Part shown: positions 62,051 through 64,000 of the stretch, piece by piece
Layout of the letters: each line of letters opens with the position of its first letter
Numbering within the stretch: the stretch's first letter is position 1
Origin: Flavobacterium sp. N502540
Lineage (GTDB): Bacteria > Bacteroidota > Bacteroidia > Flavobacteriales > Flavobacteriaceae
Direction of reading: 5' to 3'
NCBI RefSeq assembly: GCF_025947365.1
Contig: NZ_CP110012.1
Location: 1,364,001 to 1,428,000 of the forward strand
DNA: 64,000 nt
Position numbers and translations under genes: made by a program
Notes under the pieces: generated by a model
Databases searched by the model: none
What the model was told of the DNA's origin: nothing
The model's input: only the letters and a program-made list of their open reading frames with translations

Positions 62051-64000
62051 TTACTGAAAAATAATTTTTCGTGTAGCTGTAAAATCATTTGCCAAAGTAA
62101 CCTTTACTAATAATACCTGATTGGAGGATGATAAATTTTGTATTTGCAATTCTGTATCATTCACTTTCTTTTTAGTGTACAGCATTTTTCCCAACACATC
62201 ATATACCCTAACTTCTTTAATATTTTCCTGGAAAGATTGTACCGCAATTACTTTGTCTTTTATCGAAACTGAGATACCCTCTTTTGCGTTCCCAAAATCG
62301 TCAACACCTAAAGTTTTATCTGTGTAACGTAACACCAACCTTTCCGTAAAACTACCTGCCTCAGTTTTAAAAGTAAAATTACTTTGCGTTAAATCATGAA
62401 TAATCCCAACTGCCTTATCTTCAACATAAATCTTCTGATTCAACATCTTACCATCTACTTCGTCTATTGCAATTGTAAAATCGCCAGCAACAGCAGTTCG
62501 ATAACCTAACGGAACACTATCAGAATCTGTAAACGGTAAGGCGCGTCCCTGAATTACATATTTATTCCCATTACTTATACTGTAAAAATCTATATACTGA
62601 TTAGCATCAAAAGTTAATCCGTCATAATTACTATCATAGTCATTGGTAGCTCCTTCAATATAACCCACTAATAATTGCTTAAAAGCTCCGGATGTACTCG
62701 TCATGTTTAGCCAAATGCGATTCTTTTCAATCGCGGTTCCTTTCTTCGGATCCGCTGATCTAAAAAACTGGCCATTATCTGCTGCCCCCAATCGCATTGC
62801 ATTGGTAAAAAGTACTTTTCCTGCAGCTTTAGTAGTCACAAAAAAGGCTTGCCCGGCTGCAATCTTACCTGTTGGCTTTGTACCTCTATCAAGTGTCGGA
62901 TTACTATTATAACCAGGATCTGATTTTGCCGATACGCCACCGCTAAGATTGTAAGAAGCATAATCATCGGCAGTATACTGATTCGTCACTGTAGGCACCG
63001 CAGCCGTATTATGCGTCCAAAAATAAAGTGTTCCGTTTATTACAGCATTATTTGCTACATTAGCAATGAGATCATCTGCACTTACGGCAGACGGATATGG
63101 ATTTCCTATTAAATAACTTTTTCCTGAATCGAACAGCTCTGTTTCTATATTTCCATTATTCGGAACTCCCTTAAAACTTGCCGGATAAGCTGTCTTAGAG
63201 GCATTCGAATAATTTGACGGGGCACGAATAATATAACCTTTGCCTACTATCATATTATCAGTCTTATTCGTTCGCACCCATTGTGTGCCATCGAAACCGT
63301 AATACATAGTGCCGGGCGTTAAAGGCGAAAGATTCACTAATGTTTGCGGGCTTACCGGAGTTGACCAATACACATAATCTTTTAACAATATAGGTGAGGT
63401 GGTACGTTCATACGTAATATCACCCGTATTTACTACATTATTTTTTTGTATTAAACTTGCCGTATTTTTAAAGGTTATTGTAGCACCTGTAAGTACTTTA
63501 ACATCATTCGTAATGGTCAGGGTATGTCCCTCTCCTATTACAACATTTATTCCTGAATTAACTTCGCAAGAACATCCGCTTACATCCCCTGTGGACATAA
63601 AATCAGAGCTAAAAATGAGTTTCTTATCTATGGTTGGAGTATCATCCCATCCGCCTGGTCTATAGGTTGCTATTGCCGGTGGTGAATTGATAACAACTTC
63701 CGTAGTAGCTGCTGATGTACAGTTGCCATTTCCAACTGTGTACGAATATGTCCCTCCTGCCAGATTAGCGTCTGTAACCTTAGTTCCGGTATAAGACACC
63801 ACTACTGCTCCGGGTGATCTTGTTAATGTTCCACCAGATGGCAGTCCGCTTAAAGCAATACTACCAGAAGTAACACTACAGGTTGGCTGTGTAACTGTTC
63901 CCACTATTGGGCTACCAACTATTACAAAATCCACCCTCGTCCTAGCAGTCGGATCCCCGGAGCAAGCCGCATAATAAGAAGTAGTACCTATAGTATTGGT
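62051..64000 (-). CDS. T9SS cargo protein, C-terminal part (cut by the right window edge)
   Basis: 649 residues are visible; the frame stays open to position 64000, so the N-terminus lies outside. The GTG at 63934 is only an internal codon. The visible chain has a beta-sandwich repeat (SAMPLE region with VGSPIVGTVTQPTC and SIALSGLPSGGT), then the same approximately 460-residue module as the gene at 57254 (SDFMSTGDVSGCSCEVN, KDYVYWSTPVSPQ, SYLIGNPYPSA, WLNMTSTSGAFKQLLVGYIEG) and a sorting tail ending ATRKIIFQ. It is a surface or secreted protein and a paralogue of 57254-60751. Confidence 0.88.
   Translation of the reverse strand, partial: TNTIGTTSYYAACSGDPTARTRVDFVIVGSPIVGTVTQPTCSVTSGSIALSGLPSGGTLTRSPGAVVVSYTGTKVTDANLAGGTYSYTVGNGNCTSAATTEVVINSPPAIATYRPGGWDDTPTIDKKLIFSSDFMSTGDVSGCSCEVNSGINVVIGEGHTLTITNDVKVLTGATITFKNTASLIQKNNVVNTGDITYERTTSPILLKDYVYWSTPVSPQTLVNLSPLTPGTMYYGFDGTQWVRTNKTDNMIVGKGYIIRAPSNYSNASKTAYPASFKGVPNNGNIETELFDSGKSYLIGNPYPSAVSADDLIANVANNAVINGTLYFWTHNTAAVPTVTNQYTADDYASYNLSGGVSAKSDPGYNSNPTLDRGTKPTGKIAAGQAFFVTTKAAGKVLFTNAMRLGAADNGQFFRSADPKKGTAIEKNRIWLNMTSTSGAFKQLLVGYIEGATNDYDSNYDGLTFDANQYIDFYSISNGNKYVIQGRALPFTDSDSVPLGYRTAVAGDFTIAIDEVDGKMLNQKIYVEDKAVGIIHDLTQSNFTFKTEAGSFTERLVLRYTDKTLGVDDFGNAKEGISVSIKDKVIAVQSFQENIKEVRVYDVLGKMLYTKKKVNDTELQIQNLSSSNQVLLVKVTLANDFTATRKIIFQ

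Overview
The window is a chromosomal segment of a Bacteroidota bacterium, most likely a Flavobacterium. It is AT-rich, and many genes are preceded by the Bacteroidota -7 box TAnnTTTG, usually without a Shine-Dalgarno sequence. The class-specific content also fits: a SusC-like TonB receptor, type IX secretion (T9SS) cargo with C-terminal sorting domains, aromatic dioxygenases of the Bacteroidota type, and a set of Flavobacterium-type housekeeping proteins. No tRNA, rRNA, CRISPR array, transposase or prophage was found. Both window edges cut genes: a 5-formyl-THF cyclo-ligase at the left and a T9SS protein at the right.

Layout. 0-5.3 kb: folate enzyme, zinc deacylase, uvrC and a patatin/beta-barrel protein. 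5.6-12 kb: aromatic amino acid breakdown (hmgA, hppD, kynA) with an inserted four-helix-bundle gene, a DUF3108 protein and an M23 peptidase. 12-22.5 kb: two hypothetical proteins, pgi, a strongly expressed TonB receptor, rlpA-like, DinB, ArsC-like, yicC, gmk and nadD. 22.5-28.5 kb: a seven-gene NAD/ADP-ribose cluster on the minus strand. 28.5-42.2 kb: LysR with DJ-1/PfpI, alcohol dehydrogenase, gpsA, pheS, cvpA, lepA, and a WYL regulator with two DinB proteins. 42.6-50.4 kb: thiL, a two-component pair, a LytTR regulator, glyS and comF. 50.5-64 kb: a secreted reprolysin-type protease, ribF, bioB, a JmjC-like cupin protein and three T9SS sorting-domain proteins.

Most interesting system: 22533-28460. 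A Nudix-winged-helix regulator (NrtR-like) is followed by a short, divergent PRPP-synthetase homologue, a NADAR protein, an RNA 2'-phosphotransferase (KptA/Tpt1), an ADP-ribosylglycohydrolase, a metallophosphoesterase and a nicotinamide phosphoribosyltransferase homologue. The gap in front of the six enzymes holds a consensus promoter (TTG-N19-TATATTTG) and two 21-bp palindromes of the form TTTGyGT-N7-ACGCAAA, one overlapping the -7 box. At least three of the enzymes act on ADP-ribosyl groups. The synthetase and transferase pair resembles the Adps/Namat pair of the phage NAD+ reconstitution pathway (NARP1). My inference is a chromosomal ADP-ribose-to-NAD+ recycling operon repressed by an ADP-ribose or NAD-sensing regulator.

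A second theme is intergenic: many gaps contain palindromes built from short repeated words, different at each locus. In two places the tail of a gene and its downstream gap have been tandemly duplicated.
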